DNA of 64,000 nucleotides from Glandiceps talaboti (GCF_964340395.1 NC_135549.1:23278842-23342841); one strand, 5' to 3'; positions 21,965 through 35,528 are shown, counted from the first letter of the stretch. Notes: generated by a model not told the origin, from the sequence alone. Translations and numbers: made by a program.

Positions 21965-24900
21965 TAAACACTCATACATACACAGACAACCCCCCCCCCC
22001 CCCCCCCCACCCCACCACCACCACTACACACACACACACAGAACCAACACTTCAAATTACTTACAGCTGAATGGTTCTTGGTTGTCATGGTTTTTTGAGG
22101 TTTTACATTTTGTGGTGCTGCTTTCACTTTGTTAACCGCCATCTCCTGCACAGGACTTCTAGTGCCTTTCCTTGGCATATTCCGTCTACTGTGTATTGTA
22201 CTATCAGCTCCTACCAACTCTGCTGGGATCACAGGTTCTTGGGCACATCCCCACTTCTTTCGTTCCCTTTTATAGTGGGGATCACCTGGTTTTCCCCACC
22301 TTCTCCTTCCATCTATATCGTCCTCATCATCATCATAATCACTTGAATCATAATCATCTGATGTGACTTGATGTTTAGCGCCCTCAGTGGCAAAAACATC
22401 ATCACCATCACCATCCTTGGTGTTACGTGATGTTGGTGTCTTTGACACAGTATTAAGCTGTCTTTTCATTTGATCAAAGTTATCAAGTTCATTAGGAGAA
22501 ACTCCACCATCTTGTTTATTCAGGGAATGTATATAAATATGTCCTGCCTTTGTCTTTGTGTCTGGTTCCGTTCCCGTCAGCTGTCCTTTCTGTTCAGATT
22601 TTTTCTTTTTTACTTGTTTTGCTTCAAGTGCTATATTTTTAGCAGCCTCTTTTTGTGCTTTAGCTTTTTCTTTTTCCCTCCTACAAAAAAAAGGTAACTG
22701 TCTAATAATTTTACATAAAAGACGTACAAATGAGTGACAAACTAACAAATATATATTTTGATCATTATGCAAAGTCACTGTGTTACTTTTTTTGTTACGT
22801 ATGTATCAGAGATTACTTGCACCGGTGTGCACACATACAATTGGTATTTGCACTGCAGTGGAATACTGAAAACATTACTGCATACCTGCATGCAAATGAT
22901 ATGCAAATGAGGACATGATTGTTCGTTCTACACGAAAGTGACCGTATGGAGTCATTTTTATGGAAATTTGTTGGATAAACATATGTAATAATAACAGAAC
23001 CCCATGTCACATGAGTGCCAATGTGGGTACTCAGCAATATTTGCATTCATGTCCTGAGTATTTTCTGTTGTAAGTGAGTGAAAGTACGGCCACAGAGGAC
23101 ACTGCAAGCATTAATGCAAATATCCCAAGTACGCCACCCTTGCACTAGTGCATCATGGGGTTCTGTCATATTATCAACTATGGCATATATGAAGCGAATA
23201 CAAATAAACGGACAACAATAACTGCCACCATTTCTACCCTGATAACTACAAAGATGTCTAATATATTTTGTTCATAAGTTGTCATTTTGCAGCAATAAAA
23301 CATGAACAACAATGACAAAGATCACTTTTAGTGTACGTAGACTTTTGAATAAAGAGAGACATCTTGTCCTCGACAAAATCAATTCTGGTATTAGAAAATA
23401 AAAATACAAGAGTTTTTGTCACTTACTCATACTTAAATTTTGATGGTGATTGGAAATATTCCTGGACTTGTTTTCCATCAAAATTGATACCAAAATCCTT
23501 GGGATATTCCTGCATTGCCATTTCCAGAACTGGTAAAGCATAGTCACGAATGTAATCAATCATTTCCAGGGACGCCACCATCATCTTGTCAAACTCTTGC
23601 GCATTGAAGCCTGAAAAGGCAAAAAAACCCACAATTTTTAAAATTTCAAAATATATTTCTGTTATTTGTAATATTCTTACAATTTTGGGGAAAAGATAAT
23701 TTACCAAACTCATGATTATAACATTTAGAACTTGCAACTGTGTGGACAGAGGGTGATATCTACTTCGTTAGGTGTTCTCCTTAAGCAATGCAACAAGGAT
23801 GTTGGAACCTCGTCAGTGACTTCCTGATAAGATGTATAATCACTGACACTTCATTTTAACTCAAAACGGTATCAACATAGCCTGATCAAATCCTAGAAAG
23901 GAATCCTGGTCCCTTAACTACAGAAGACACTACTTGTCTCTGTTCTCTCTTGTAAAAAAAGAATACTATAGAAAACACTGTCACAAAACTGAAAGGGTCC
24001 CTTTGTTGTTGTGTGGATGATTACATACATGCCATTCCCATTCTTGTACACATACTATATGTGTATTTTCTACTTTCCGAGCTGAATCAAGCACGTAAAA
24101 TTACTTGTAATTCACATGTGACGTTTGAAAATTTGATATGACATTTCTACTGACAATCTTGAATACCATTTGAACAATTTTCAGTCATTTGAAATTGTTT
24201 CTAACAGCCTGGCTACAAAGTCATTACCATTCGATGTACAGTACCTTTATTTAGTCTAAAGGCTAACACAGTTTCAACTTTTTCACACATTTACTTCTAC
24301 CGTCCATATTTTAGATTTTAGTAAGTCACGATCACAGACACTTTTTTTTAGTAAGACAGCAAGAAAATCTCTAAAAGAAGACTTGTCTAAACACATATAG
24401 ACTCAGTATTGTCATATTCTTACCTTCTGATTCAGGGGTCATGGCTGTCACCTCAGATGTGGTATCTACAACGTTAGCTAATAGACGACAGGCTGGTCTC
24501 AACACATTGGGTTTGTCTAAATGTCTCTCCATAGCATTAACTACTAACTCTATTGCACACTGTCGGACGGCACCCTAGAAGTAAACCCAAAGTTCATTAA
24601 TAGATAAAACCAAATCACCAGAATGGTGTCAAAACTTATGTTTGTTGAAGACACTAACTTTACTATGTTAGTTACTGTTACTGTAATGATTTTGGACATG
24701 TCTATGATGTCAATGGTTCTGGGTGATTCAATGTATGTGTTTGCAGTGTTCAGAATTGCCAAAAATAATTATATTTGGTTCCATAATGAATATTCATGAT
24801 TCCATTCATGCGTTTTCCCTTCAGTGTACACTGTCTCTCATGAATATTCATTGTTCAACCATGAATAACTATTTCTGCTGCCGCAATAGCCCATAACACA

Positions 24901-25720
24901 TGATCAACTTGATGTTCCTCTGAAATCACAAGTAACTATAGGTAATTAGAGGTAAAATCATGAAATGAATCTCCAAACCCTGTACCTTATAAAAATTGCT
25001 TCTATTTCCTGGAGTGGTATTCCCCTTTAAGAATAACCTTTTTTTGCATGAACTATCTGTGACCCCTTGCTTGAAAACAAGAACATCATTCCAAAAATCC
25101 CAGCATTCCAGTGTCAGTTCAGAATAATACCTACCTTTAATTTAGGAGTAGGTTTATACTTGGCTAGCTGTGCCAGTACACTACATGTGTTTTCTTGAAT
25201 TTCTTCACTTTGCAAATGAGCTGCCATGGTACCTAGTAGTACTGCCCCTGCCTTGTACCCTAATAACATATCATGATTCTCCATCAGTAGACTCAGCTTT
25301 GCAAGGAGACCTGTCCACAGTATGTTGTGTTCGACTGGATCCTAGAACCAGGAAAATAGTTGTCATGACATTTTTCTTCCTCACAGCCATTAAATAAAGT
25401 CCATCTGAATGAATGCATTCATTAGCACAAAACAATCTTACATTTGATAATTTAAGGCATGTCACCTGTATTATGACAAGTAAAAACCCCTCTTTTATTG
25501 TGTTCACATTACAATATATACTGTCAGACATTGCAATATCCTTAAGAAGAGTTGACAAAGAAGCATAGTATTGTTACAGTATTATACATTGTCAATGCAG
25601 TTTTTGTTAAGGGTACTGATCGTAGTCCTGGTAGGTAGGTAAGTCAAAATTGCCCGATTCCCAACATATTTTGGAGAAGTACCCACTAAACTCTAGCATA
25701 TTGAGAATGTTATGATTAAG

Positions 25721-25751
<31 letters not shown>

Positions 25752-28700
25752 AGACAGACACACGTACCTTTACTTGAGGATTTAAGTTTTAATACAATTC
25801 AGTACAAACAGTAACAAAAGCACAAATTTGTCAACTATTTTTCCCGACACAGCTAGATCTCTGCATGACTATCACAAAATCAAACAGCTTCCCACTTTTA
25901 TCAAATTCTGAATAAATATTCAAGGGCCCAGAAATATCTCTGTTTTGGGTAAGGGACAGCCACAACTACAAAACAGAACAGCCTTAGGATCTAGGACTTT
26001 GGATAGAGATTGGAAAATCTTACCAGTGAATATCTAAGGAGATCAAGTAGTAGTTTAATTAATGGTTTATGACATAATGGTTCGGCTGGTTCTGGTGGTG
26101 GACTCTCTCCTCCAGCATCTTTATCTTTCTCTGCAAGTTCCATTCCCCTATCCTTCATAATTCTCTTGTTTTCCTCCCCAAAATCCCTCAGAAAATCCAC
26201 AATGATACATTCATTGGTCTCTGCTACTTCCTGGGAGTCAAATAAGGAGAAGAAACAAGTAAATATAATGTACATTTTGTCAACTGATATGAAACTAAAG
26301 ACAGTACACTTTGAAAAAGCAATACAAACAGTAAATTTTCTATATATAGAAGAATGTAATATATACTAGTATTACAGACCTATCGGTAGTATTGGCATTT
26401 ACACTTAAAGGGGAACGCCACTCCCAAAAATAAAGGTACTTTCATACACTTTGGGTTCTGGACTCCTAAGCCTATTTCCTTCAGATATATAGTTATTAAA
26501 GAAATGCTCTGTTTGTGAACAAGTGTCATCACCACCACCATGACTGCAGTTGACATTGGCAGCCTAGACACTTGCTTATTCTTGCCATAGAGGGCACTGT
26601 TTCACAAAATATGATGGGTGGGCCAAAATAACAATATTTTTTTATTTTGATGTCGAAGCTGAAAATTTGGGTTGGTCGGGTAATGAGAAACAGAAAAAAT
26701 ATAGAGCTGCCCTGCTACCAAGGAATTTGAGTCATCTATGCATCAATAAAATCAAAGCATGTAAAAAATGTAATGATAGTAAATGACTGTCAAAACACAG
26801 GCTGGGTCTATGCTTAAAGATGATATATACATCACTGGTATTTTACAATAAAATGATATTAGTGTCTGTTCACATTTTGATTATGAAATATAATATTAGT
26901 AATTTTATGTAATAAGATTTATCATGTCTGGCTATAATATCAACCAGTTGTGCTGTTATAACTTCATCTATATATTCTACATATCATTCACACTACATTT
27001 TATCTCTGGAATATTTTCAGTCATCATGTACTAAGTTTCAAAATTTGAATAATTACTAAATGTGTCTGGCATTTGGTGTTTTTAATACTACTGTTTTATA
27101 AACTATGTGTCTGTCTCTGATAGTTGTGTCATATATCATAGCTGAAATTCCAAAGCACCTCAGATTGAACTGTTAACAAAAAATGACTGTGTATAGTAAT
27201 ATGACTTATCAATGATTAGATCATGACCTCTATTGACCTCCTGACCCCACTATGACCTCACACAAACCATCAGGGAATGTGTACATGCAATTCTCAGTTG
27301 GAAACCCTTCTACAAATAGTTTTTTTTACCAATCAGCAAGTAGTCTGATGTCTGACACCAATACATACTTATTTAGTATATGGTGTTAATTTTTATTAAA
27401 GGCCAAGGTCCAAACAGGCTATGTGCCCATGCTACGGAAGTAGGTTTGCGCATGTGCAACGGAATACGTTTGTTTATCTGGGAGGAGCATTTGGTAAATC
27501 CGACCAAGGTAGTTTATCAACATATTAGTGGCTGTTCACACATATTGGTTACATGTTGTTCTTGCCTAATCCGAAGATTCCCTTGTTATATTTATTTTTT
27601 CAAGTCTAGTTGCAGTGTTTCTGCTACGTTTTTTTTCGGTGCGTACGTACGTACGTACGGCCAGACACCCAGTCTGGGGTAAACACGTATTTCTATAAGC
27701 TTATACATACAAATTATAACCAGAAAAATTATATTTTGAGGGACCTGTTCTAACACGATCCAAACACTATTACACAATGACAATTTGTATCATTGAAATT
27801 GTAAACTGAAATTCTTGGGTACGAACAAACTTACTTACTTGTATCATTTGTACAAGTTGCACACGTACACACTGGCGTCGGCATTTGGTCGATCGTTACC
27901 ACACCAAAATCATTAGATAGATGAGAATGTTTTTTACAGATTACAATTTAAATTAGAATTTAAATTTTGGGTAGCAACACACGATTGTATTTAGTCCTTA
28001 ATCATAGACACTGGAGAGACCATTGTCTGTGATTTAACTAGAATACAAATTTAGACAATCTATATCGCAGTCATTGGACAATTAGCAAGTACAGCCACTA
28101 TGTAAATTCCTACATTCAAAAATAGATTACCACAAAAACTAGTAAGAAATTAACTTACAATTTTGTATGCAAAGAGAAGGAAAAAATTAGCAAATTTATA
28201 AATGTGTGTGCTTACACATACATACATACATACATACATACATACATACATACATACATACATACATACATACATACATACATACATACATACATACGTA
28301 CATACGTACGTACATACATACATACATACATACATACATACATACATACATACAGATAGATAGACAGACAGACACAGACAGGCAGACAGACAGACAGACA
28401 GACAGACAGACAGGCAGGCAGAGACATACACATATGCATACATACTGGGTACACATTCACACACACATCAACAGAAACACACATAAACTCAAATGCCAGA
28501 TGTATATAAATCCTCTTTTTTTGCCACCTCTGATAATTAATTACATTGCATGTATTATAACAAATACAATTATCTAGTCCAAACAACCTGTTACATTTAC
28601 TATTTACTTTTACAATTAATAATAAATTGTTTTGGTGGCCTTGAGCAATTACAGGTAACATATGTCATCCAACCTATTCACCTCTCAAACTATGGAACAC

Positions 28701-31700
28701 ACCATTTAAAAAGAGGGATGTTGGGACACACCATTCCAGCTCAAACAGATATATTTAAAAGTTGCATTGTCATCAAAAGTTTTTTTCTCAACAAACTCAT
28801 AGTTCACAACTTTTACAGTATAACTTTGTTAATATTTCGGGACTGTTCCATCTTGCAGTTATTCAATGGATATTTAACAGCCCCTAAAACAAAATGGAAT
28901 GGTTCTACCAGCTGATTGATAGACAATGTGCAAAATATATCAGAATTTCTACTGAAATGTCTGAAAATGTAAAATTGTGGAAACGAACACATCATTCTAT
29001 ATTGAAAATTAATTTATAAACTAGTCATTGTATGCAATTAAACTTTTTTTTTTGTCATTACACAAGATAAACCGGTAATACTAAATACTAACATCTTATC
29101 TCCCAGAATTCTGTAACTGTTGACAAGCTAAAACCTGACAACTCAGTCTACTCAAAGACATACCTGGAGTGCTCTGAAGACCTGGTCCACTATCAGAGGT
29201 GAGATGTCCATGTCTGTTAACATCAACAACTGTCTACTCATATAAGATGATGCCAAGTGGGCAACCTGAAGTGGGTGCGGAAATAGATCACATGTATTTT
29301 AAAGTTTCAACTATAACTGAAAGGTTACATCTTTAACTATCAATCAATCTGAAAAAGGAAGAAAAACTTTCTAAGTCTAGAGGATGGCAAAATTATTAAG
29401 TGTTTTTAGAAAGAATTTTGAACTGATATCTGGCCACTATCAGTACAGATTTTACTGATACTGTTCTGAACACAAGCTATATACATGTAGCATACATACA
29501 GCTGGATTTTAATATTTTATATTTTTGTAAACTTGCCCTGAATATATGCACTACAAGTTGAATATAAACATCGTCAGTTGGATTGCTACATTTTATACAT
29601 ACTACATATAACATACAAACAGGCAAAAATTCTTAATTTTATGGGCAGTAGAAATTATCCTGTTTTTTTTGCTAGACATGTTTTCATACTCTGCAAGGAA
29701 GATACAACTGGTGCACAGCATATAATGTATGGCATATACATATTCAACAAGAGTGATCCCAGATAAAGACTATGAGTCTATGAGAAGCAAATTAGACATA
29801 GTTCATATTTCTACTATTAACAACAACTGATAATAACCTACTTGTGCTGGTGTCTGCAACTGTTGTATCAAGTCAGTCTCAATATTAGGTTGAACTATGA
29901 CACACCAGTCATCAGACAATTCCCCAAAGCTTGTCCTTTTGCCATTACTATTACTGTCTGTCGTCCCCATCTCATTCCTAATAGGTTTGGTCTGTAGTCG
30001 TTTAGGTTTAGGGGGAGGACCAACTGTTGCCTGCACATCGGTGTCATCGGATACACTGTTTCTATTACTTCTGCTTCTGAGAGAGAAAAAAGGATAAAAA
30101 ATATCACGTCAATTTAGAAATTTTGTTCATTTGCTTTTGTGCCAAAATATAAATGAGAGCACAATGGCAGTCTTTCATTACATGACAATGAAATTATTTT
30201 CATTGAATGAAAAAATGAATACTTTTGTTTTAGTTTAGGATCTGTAATGTAAAGACTGCCTTACAACAAAATATATACCCTCAGTTATGTGATGTATTTT
30301 GGGAATCCATCCTTTCAAATTACATAACACTGTTACTGAGTACATGACACAAAGCCAACTATTTCTATGTATTATTTACTTATCTACATTGGCATGTCAA
30401 ACAATTCTATTTTATGAATCTGACAAAAATTGGATTACATAGATGTACTGTCATTCTCTATCGTGATGAGTTCATTGCTTTGAAAATCTTACATAAAACC
30501 TGTTCTGGATTCAAACACAGAATTGTCTCTGAGAGTGTACATGTATATCGTACACATTTTCTTGACTAGTAAAATACTTGGGGACAATCGTCAGACAAGT
30601 TCAAAAAACAAATTTTGCCAACGTTGGGGGGTCTGCTGTCAAAGTGATTGCTAAACTTCATTTTCAGATTTCTAACCAATCTTCAATGATAACAAGTTCT
30701 CTGTACTGTATTTACTACTTACATGTTGATAAGATGATTACAATTTACTGCTTCAATGTGATATACATGTACTGCGCTGAGTTGCCAATTGTATTTTAAT
30801 GTGTTTACCATGTTTTTTACATTATCGATCATAGTGGTGTGACTGCCACAATTTTTGCCATGGTTTACATAATGTACGAGTCAATGTTGTACTTGTGAAT
30901 GTTCATTTAGGGGGAGGAACTTTTGGCAAAAACGAGCAAAGTATGTTTATTCAAAAAGCTTGTGTGATATTGTGTGATAGTGCCATACCTTGTTGCCTCA
31001 TATCTGAATAAGCTTGTCTTTCCCAACCTGACAGTGCTACCTGTGTAATAAAACAAACCAATCTTGTCACGTTAGTTTACATGGTTTCAGCTGTTCTGTA
31101 TCTTTAAAGGGGAACACCATTCCCAGAAATAGAGACATTTTCATAAACTATGGGTTCTGTAGAGTCATTTCATGATTTTACATCACTTACAATTACTTGT
31201 GATTTCAGAGAAACATCGAGTTGATCATATGCCTTTGATGGGTATCTTTGCTATTGGCCAATGCATTATGGGAGTCAGCAGAAATATTTATGGTTGTATA
31301 TTCATGACTCCTAAGTGTCTAATCCCTTCAGTGTAAAACATCTCTCATGCACTCTGGCCATCATATCAATTACATGTAAGTACATCTCTACTTCATCTTT
31401 ATCCAAGATAAATGGGATATTATTGGGTGATGGTTGTCACAAGTACACAATCGTCAAAATAGTCATACATTGTTTCTAAAAGCTTGCCAACTAGTTGAAT
31501 CTGTGATGCTCCTCCTGTCACCTGTCAACTATTTTTTTTTTTTTTAGAAATAATGAAGGGGTGTAGAGTAGGTGACTCACAAGACTATAAATCTAGTAGA
31601 ACGACTTATGTTTTTATGATTTATTGTCCAGTTTTTTAAGACATTTAAAAATTGTTTGCTTGACTGATGCAATCCACTAGTGCAAACCCTAAGACAATGT

Positions 31701-34700
31701 TTAGGTTGAAACATTAGAATTTAGGGAAACGAAGGGTGTGGGGGGTGGGTGGGTAATTGGCAATTTTGAAATAAATGTAACGATACTTATGGAATGCAAC
31801 ACTGGTATCATGGTACACCTGGTATGGTGTACTTATTGTGTCATGGAATACTTCTTATGTTAGGGAACACAAATTAAATGCACACACACACACACACACC
31901 TGGGGTCAGATTTTACCTGTATTGACTTTACTAAACAAGGCACTGCTACATGTATCTATAACCAAAGATCAAACTTCACAGTTCACAAGATCAATAACTA
32001 TTACTTTCAAGAAATTTGAATGGATTTTACTAAAAATACACATTTTCTCATGAACATTCTTCTACACATCATTGTATGTTATAAATATATTCTATCATTA
32101 GGTAAATCATGTTGTCTGTATGTATAACAACAAAACATACCTGCCATTTTGATCAACATGTAACTGAATATGTTGTAAATTTATGACCAAAGATGATGTA
32201 CTCGGAAAATACTGCACTACTTTTTATTGTGTTTTAAAGTGCCCATGATTGGGTATTTAGATTTTTAAATTATATGGGTAGTAACTCTCAAGATACTAGT
32301 ACCTTTTAAAATATTAATACTTGATTATTCTCAAGTACGACATCGCAAATACGTACATTGTATAGTAGTAGTAGAGTACATACTTCATACATATTCATGT
32401 ACCCTATACATGACTAGTTATATGCTGGTATTCAAATAACTAGGTAACATATGTACTTGTAACAATGCTGACAGCAAAATCATTTTTATTGCTTTAATTT
32501 TCTATTCATGATGTGCCCTCCATAATCACGACCACACTGATTTTTTTTACAATTTCTACAAGACCTTGAATTATCAAACTTTCAAAGCCAAAATACCCAC
32601 ATGCCGAGCTCTTTTTTTTTTATCTCAGATTTTGAACCTACCATGCAGAAGCTGTGTTTTCTCATCCACTTCGGCATCATTAATCAAACAGGAAGTAAGA
32701 ATGGAAAATGGGAATAAATTAACTTCTTTTTCCTGACGTACAATCTCACAACACAGTCCTTTGCAGTCCTCGTCTGGTAATGTGATGTCATATTCACCTC
32801 CCCATCCTAAGGTTCAGAAACATAGATAATTCATTAGTTCATTTATGGTGATGACATCACAATATGTAAATTAGTTGCAAACCTTAATTTGCATAATGGA
32901 AGACATATCTTGCATAATCCAAGTAGGGGTTCAAAATCCATGTCACAGACTACTAAACATTGGACATACTATTATTACTAGAGAAATGTTATTCCCAAAC
33001 AGGTTACAAAGGTACATTGTCTAATATTAATAAAAAACAGCGAAGTTACCTTATTGGGATCTAGTTTTTTTACGCTGAGTGATGATGTCTGAGTGATTCG
33101 GATGAAAGTGACATAGTTGCTTCAAAATCTAGATTCCAATATTAGTAACTTCACTATTATTACTACATAAAATGGAGCCAAGTATCAATTTCTATTCTAC
33201 TATTGTCCTATCTTACACTTTCATATTGAAGAACTGTAATATTTATACTACAATGTATAATTCATAAATAAATTGACTTTTTTGTCACATTCATCACAGT
33301 ATTATCATTTACTTTATAAAAGTGTTTAGTTTGACCCTGACCTTTCAGTGACACTGAGTGAAATGAAAGTACAGGATAGTATACAGGATACAGATAGTGG
33401 GATAGTGAACAAAGGTATTATTCATGAGTATTTGTTGTGTTATATGATCAGGAAGTAAGGAAGGTTTAGGAGGGCTGGTTGTCTGAGTTCATGTTATTTC
33501 TTTGTGTGGTTAAAATTTATCTATCTCCTTTGATAAACACTTGCCTATCAGTAACCTACTTCAATCGTCAATGATATTTTGAAATTTCACGTCTAAATAT
33601 TCACACAACATTACATGATTAAAACATTGGAAATATTACCGACTTCCATGATTAAAACATCTGGGTGAAATATGTACATTTATTTTAACTTGGTGAAAAG
33701 AGACACTTAAAATTTTTTTTTTTGTAGGGTGATGACAGCGGCAACATTGTACACTTAGATGTCTAAATTTGAGTATATTCGTGAGAGATGTACATGTTTA
33801 TTTCCCAAATATTTTATCATTATTTATAATACAAAATGTAGTAACCTTGAAATCTTGGGACATTTTGGTGATAAATCATTTCCTGTACTTCCTATTATTT
33901 TCATATACATGCAGATGTGACTAATGCTACAAAACACTTTGATGTTTTTACTGTGGACATATTCGACTTGTTCCTTTGATTTCTTACCAATTATAGATAC
34001 AGGCATAGTATTAGTGACTTGCATACATGTATACGACAAGAGGATCTTTGTATACAAATACTGACTAAATGGTAATGGAGGACATTGTGGGAGTGTGCAT
34101 TTTTTTTGCTCAAATAAGAAACCCCTCCCTATTATTACATACAGAACATGATGTGAATCAACGACTTGTATTGATTGTTCACAGCCTATAGTTTTCATTA
34201 TTACAAACCATGTATTTCAATTAGGGGAGGAGTTGACTGCTATTCACATTGAAATGATTTCAGTGAAATGTTGGCTCATAACTATAATATTGATTTCCTA
34301 GTATTTTACAACTCTTGTACATTGTGTTTCTACGAAAAGACCCAGACCAATAAATTACTGACAGTAGTGGCACACTGAAAGGGAAACCCTATTTTGGTCA
34401 CACCTACGTGTTGAGTCACCGAGGAGGGGACATCATTGTCATAGTGAAACCTAATATGATAATACATCTCAACCCACATTTGTAGAATTCCCGTTCACTT
34501 TTATTAGAGGGATTCATGATGAAGTAATGGGAATAGAAACGTGTTGTAACGCGAACATTGCTTACCAGTATACATGTAATGATGTATTTATTGTACAAAA
34601 AAGAACAGAAAGGTGTTAGATTTTCAAGACGTCGAAATACGGTAAACGTGACTAAGTTCAAACGAATGCATTGGATTACATTTTACAATAATGCAGACTT

Positions 34701-34962
34701 TGCATACTGATTCCGTGATCAATCGGACAATAAACAACTTCACCTTTTCAGTGATACGACCGTAACCTCAAAAAAAGTCATCTCCGACGCCAATAACCAA
34801 GAGATAATTAGTGTAAACAAAAACAATCTGCAGCTGGCATTGTGTCGATCTGTCACATTGGCATTCCTTACCTATTTTGAACGTCCGTTTCGTCAAACAG
34901 TGTATCTTCTTACTCTTGAGATCTAGTAAATACGGACCGTCATCATCTGGCGCGGACGACAT
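18247..34962 (-). CDS. FHA-like domain plus alpha-helical (HEAT/ARM-like) repeat protein, 13 exons, unassigned family
   Basis: Minus-strand exons in order: 34962-34872, 32806-32642, 31040-30989, 30076-29842, 29265-29164, 26230-26024, 25341-25135, 24574-24424, 23610-23427, 22680-22065, 21491-21302, 20200-20043, 18446-18247 (TAG). All junctions are GT-AG and in phase except exon 10 to 11 (phase 0 to phase 1). A missing small exon of 3n+1 nt between 22065 and 21491 is therefore inferred; without it the total is 2558 nt. Residues ~10-105 form an FHA-like fold (FKIGWGGEYDITLPDED…TVRLGKTSLFRYEA). This is closest in pattern to kinesin-3/afadin FHA domains, but the usual phospho-binding GR, S and H positions are not conserved. 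Residues ~180-460 are amphipathic helices resembling ARM/HEAT repeats. Then comes a Lys/Glu-rich coiled coil, an acidic tract (DDYDSSDYDDDEDDIDGRRR), and a helical C terminus. A scaffold role is inferred; I do not recognise a named orthologue. Confidence 0.85.
18537..18562. repeat. 26-bp word shared with 38524-38549
   Basis: cagcttggtagatcaaatga followed by tttaca occurs identically at both sites, each time followed by a looser match (gttgtaa versus gttataa). It probably marks remnants of one interspersed element. Confidence 0.55.
18828..19372 (+). repeat. 21-bp minisatellite, about 26 units
   Basis: Near-perfect tandem units contain ctgaatctcaaaacgcaat, with a variant carrying agagcatcactg. 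The period of 21 is a multiple of three, so several frames on both strands stay open across the array. It lies in the last intron of the minus-strand FHA-like gene. Confidence 0.95.
19601..19985. mobile_element. MITE-like element with ~33-bp terminal inverted repeats (family 2)
   Basis: The left arm at 19601-19634 (cttttccttggctgaatgaa…) is inverted at 19822-19854 (…cttcattcagccaaggaaaa). A further related end lies near 19937-19962. The interior matches 2090-2245 and 9960-10120. No transposase is encoded, so it is inferred to be non-autonomous. It is inside the last intron of the FHA-like gene. Confidence 0.75.
20261..20534 (+). mobile_element. Foldback repeat family 1, copy 1
   Basis: It starts aggggaacaccactcc and has a 31-bp inverted repeat near its other end: arms 20429-20459 and 20497-20527, core ccatgaatattcatg, loop ~37 nt. 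Related copies lie at 24778-25031, 26404-26485 and 31103-31350. Confidence 0.75.
20730..20827. repeat. Hairpin with 24-bp perfect arms
   Basis: The left arm aaatttctactcacagagtc (20730 on) is the exact complement of the right arm ending gactctgtgagtagaaattt (20827). About 50 nt lie between. The arms are perfect over 24 bp. The size would suit a small foldback element or a pre-miRNA-like stem. Confidence 0.85.
20911..21020 (+). repeat. C-run followed by A-rich low-complexity tract
   Basis: About 24 consecutive C bases, then A-rich sequence with CAAA/ACAA repeats, in intron 11 of the FHA-like gene. On the transcribed minus strand this is a G-run after a T-rich tract. Confidence 0.9.
21896..22041 (+). 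repeat. (CA)n and C-run microsatellites
   Basis: A CA dinucleotide array (21896-21961) is followed by a C-run at about 21990-22008, CCA repeats and a short CA run. It lies within 25 nt of the exon 10 donor (22064) of the FHA-like gene, and in the interval where a small exon seems to be missing. Confidence 0.95.
24778..25031 (-). mobile_element. Foldback repeat family 1, copy 2 (inverted)
   Basis: The reverse complement starts ttaaaggggaataccactcc and carries the same gaatattcatg palindromes as copy 1. It lies in intron 7 of the FHA-like gene, about 100 nt from exon 7. Confidence 0.75.
25721..25766 (+). repeat. C-run plus (CA)n/(CAGA)n
   Basis: About 17 C bases followed by CA repeats and cagacagaca, in an intron of the FHA-like gene. 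Confidence 0.9.
26404..26485 (+). mobile_element. Foldback repeat family 1, copy 3 (internally deleted)
   Basis: The first ~65 bp (ttaaaggggaacgccactcc on) joins directly to the distal segment gactcctaag…ccttcag, which lies ~180 bp away in copy 4. An internal deletion derivative is inferred. Confidence 0.6.
26590..28200. other. Intron 5 of the FHA-like gene (part), no other gene seen
   Basis: AT-rich intronic sequence. A short alternating stretch of acgt repeats (about 27643-27659) is the only notable word. No exon that joins the flanking phases was found. Confidence 0.4.
28213..28425 (+). repeat. (CATA)n then (CAGA)n microsatellite
   Basis: About 140 bp of CATA tetramers with CGTA variants, then GATA/CAGA/CAGG tetramers, in intron 5 of the FHA-like gene. 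Long open frames across it on both strands are artefacts. Confidence 0.97.
31103..31350 (+). mobile_element. Foldback repeat family 1, copy 4
   Basis: It starts tttaaaggggaacaccattc and follows copy 1 closely through gagaaacatcgagttgatca and atgggagtcagcag. It then lacks the second palindrome arm. It lies in intron 2 of the FHA-like gene. Confidence 0.75.
33000..34820. other. Intron 1 of the FHA-like gene, distal part
   Basis: No coding exon or clear repeat is seen. Open frames of 80-124 codons on the minus strand here have no matching splice sites or recognisable domains. Confidence 0.4.
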
Positions 34963-35018
34963 CGTAAAAAACAATTCTTATGTCGTAACTTCGTCAAATT
35001 AAACTAATCGACTGCGAT

Positions 35019-35029
35019 GCGCCATCTTG
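35019..35029 (-). promoter_or_regulatory. YY1-type motif upstream of the FHA-like gene
   Basis: On the minus strand the sequence reads tcaagatggcgc, matching the AAnATGGCG YY1 consensus. It sits 57 nt before the chosen ATG, where YY1 motifs often mark transcription starts of widely expressed genes. The local GC content is above that of the neighbours (ccggcgtgctttgcgccccg just upstream). Confidence 0.5.
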
Positions 35030-35099
35030 ACTTGCAATGATAATGTATCACGTGATGCTACAACCCGGCGTGCTTTGCGCCCCGGTAAACTTTCGAAAC

Positions 35100-35528
35100 T
35101 TGGAGGGATGATTTATCACCAACGCCGACTCACTTTAACTCCACCCTCTACAAATTAAAAAAAAGCAAGACACATTGCGTTTAAATCTGCATGAGAGATT
35201 TTTTTAACAGAAGAAAATAACACGAACTATTTTGAAGAGAATGGTGTTGACAATCCCTGTCTATACGCATGTGTGTGTCTCGATACTGTAACAAAGCAAA
35301 GGTCGTTTGATTGAACGGTTCATTAACATACACTTTACGTGGGTGTCCATCGTGATTCCTTGAAAATGTTCTAAATTTAGAGTATGCTGGTGTCCAGTAC
35401 AGTATCACGAGATAATGAACGAGTTGGGTTTTCCCTCGGGTGACAGCCTACATTGTAAAACGTACGCGTGAAACAGTTTTTACAATGCAATACTCACATT
35501 GAATGTCGCAATGTGTTTTGTATGTTTT
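35100..35528. other. Spacer between the FHA-like gene and the satellite block
   Basis: No gene or repeat that I can support. Confidence 0.3.

Noticed and set aside
28150-28661. Overlapping open frames on both strands
   Set aside because: CATA/CAGA repeats in an intron; no coding signature.
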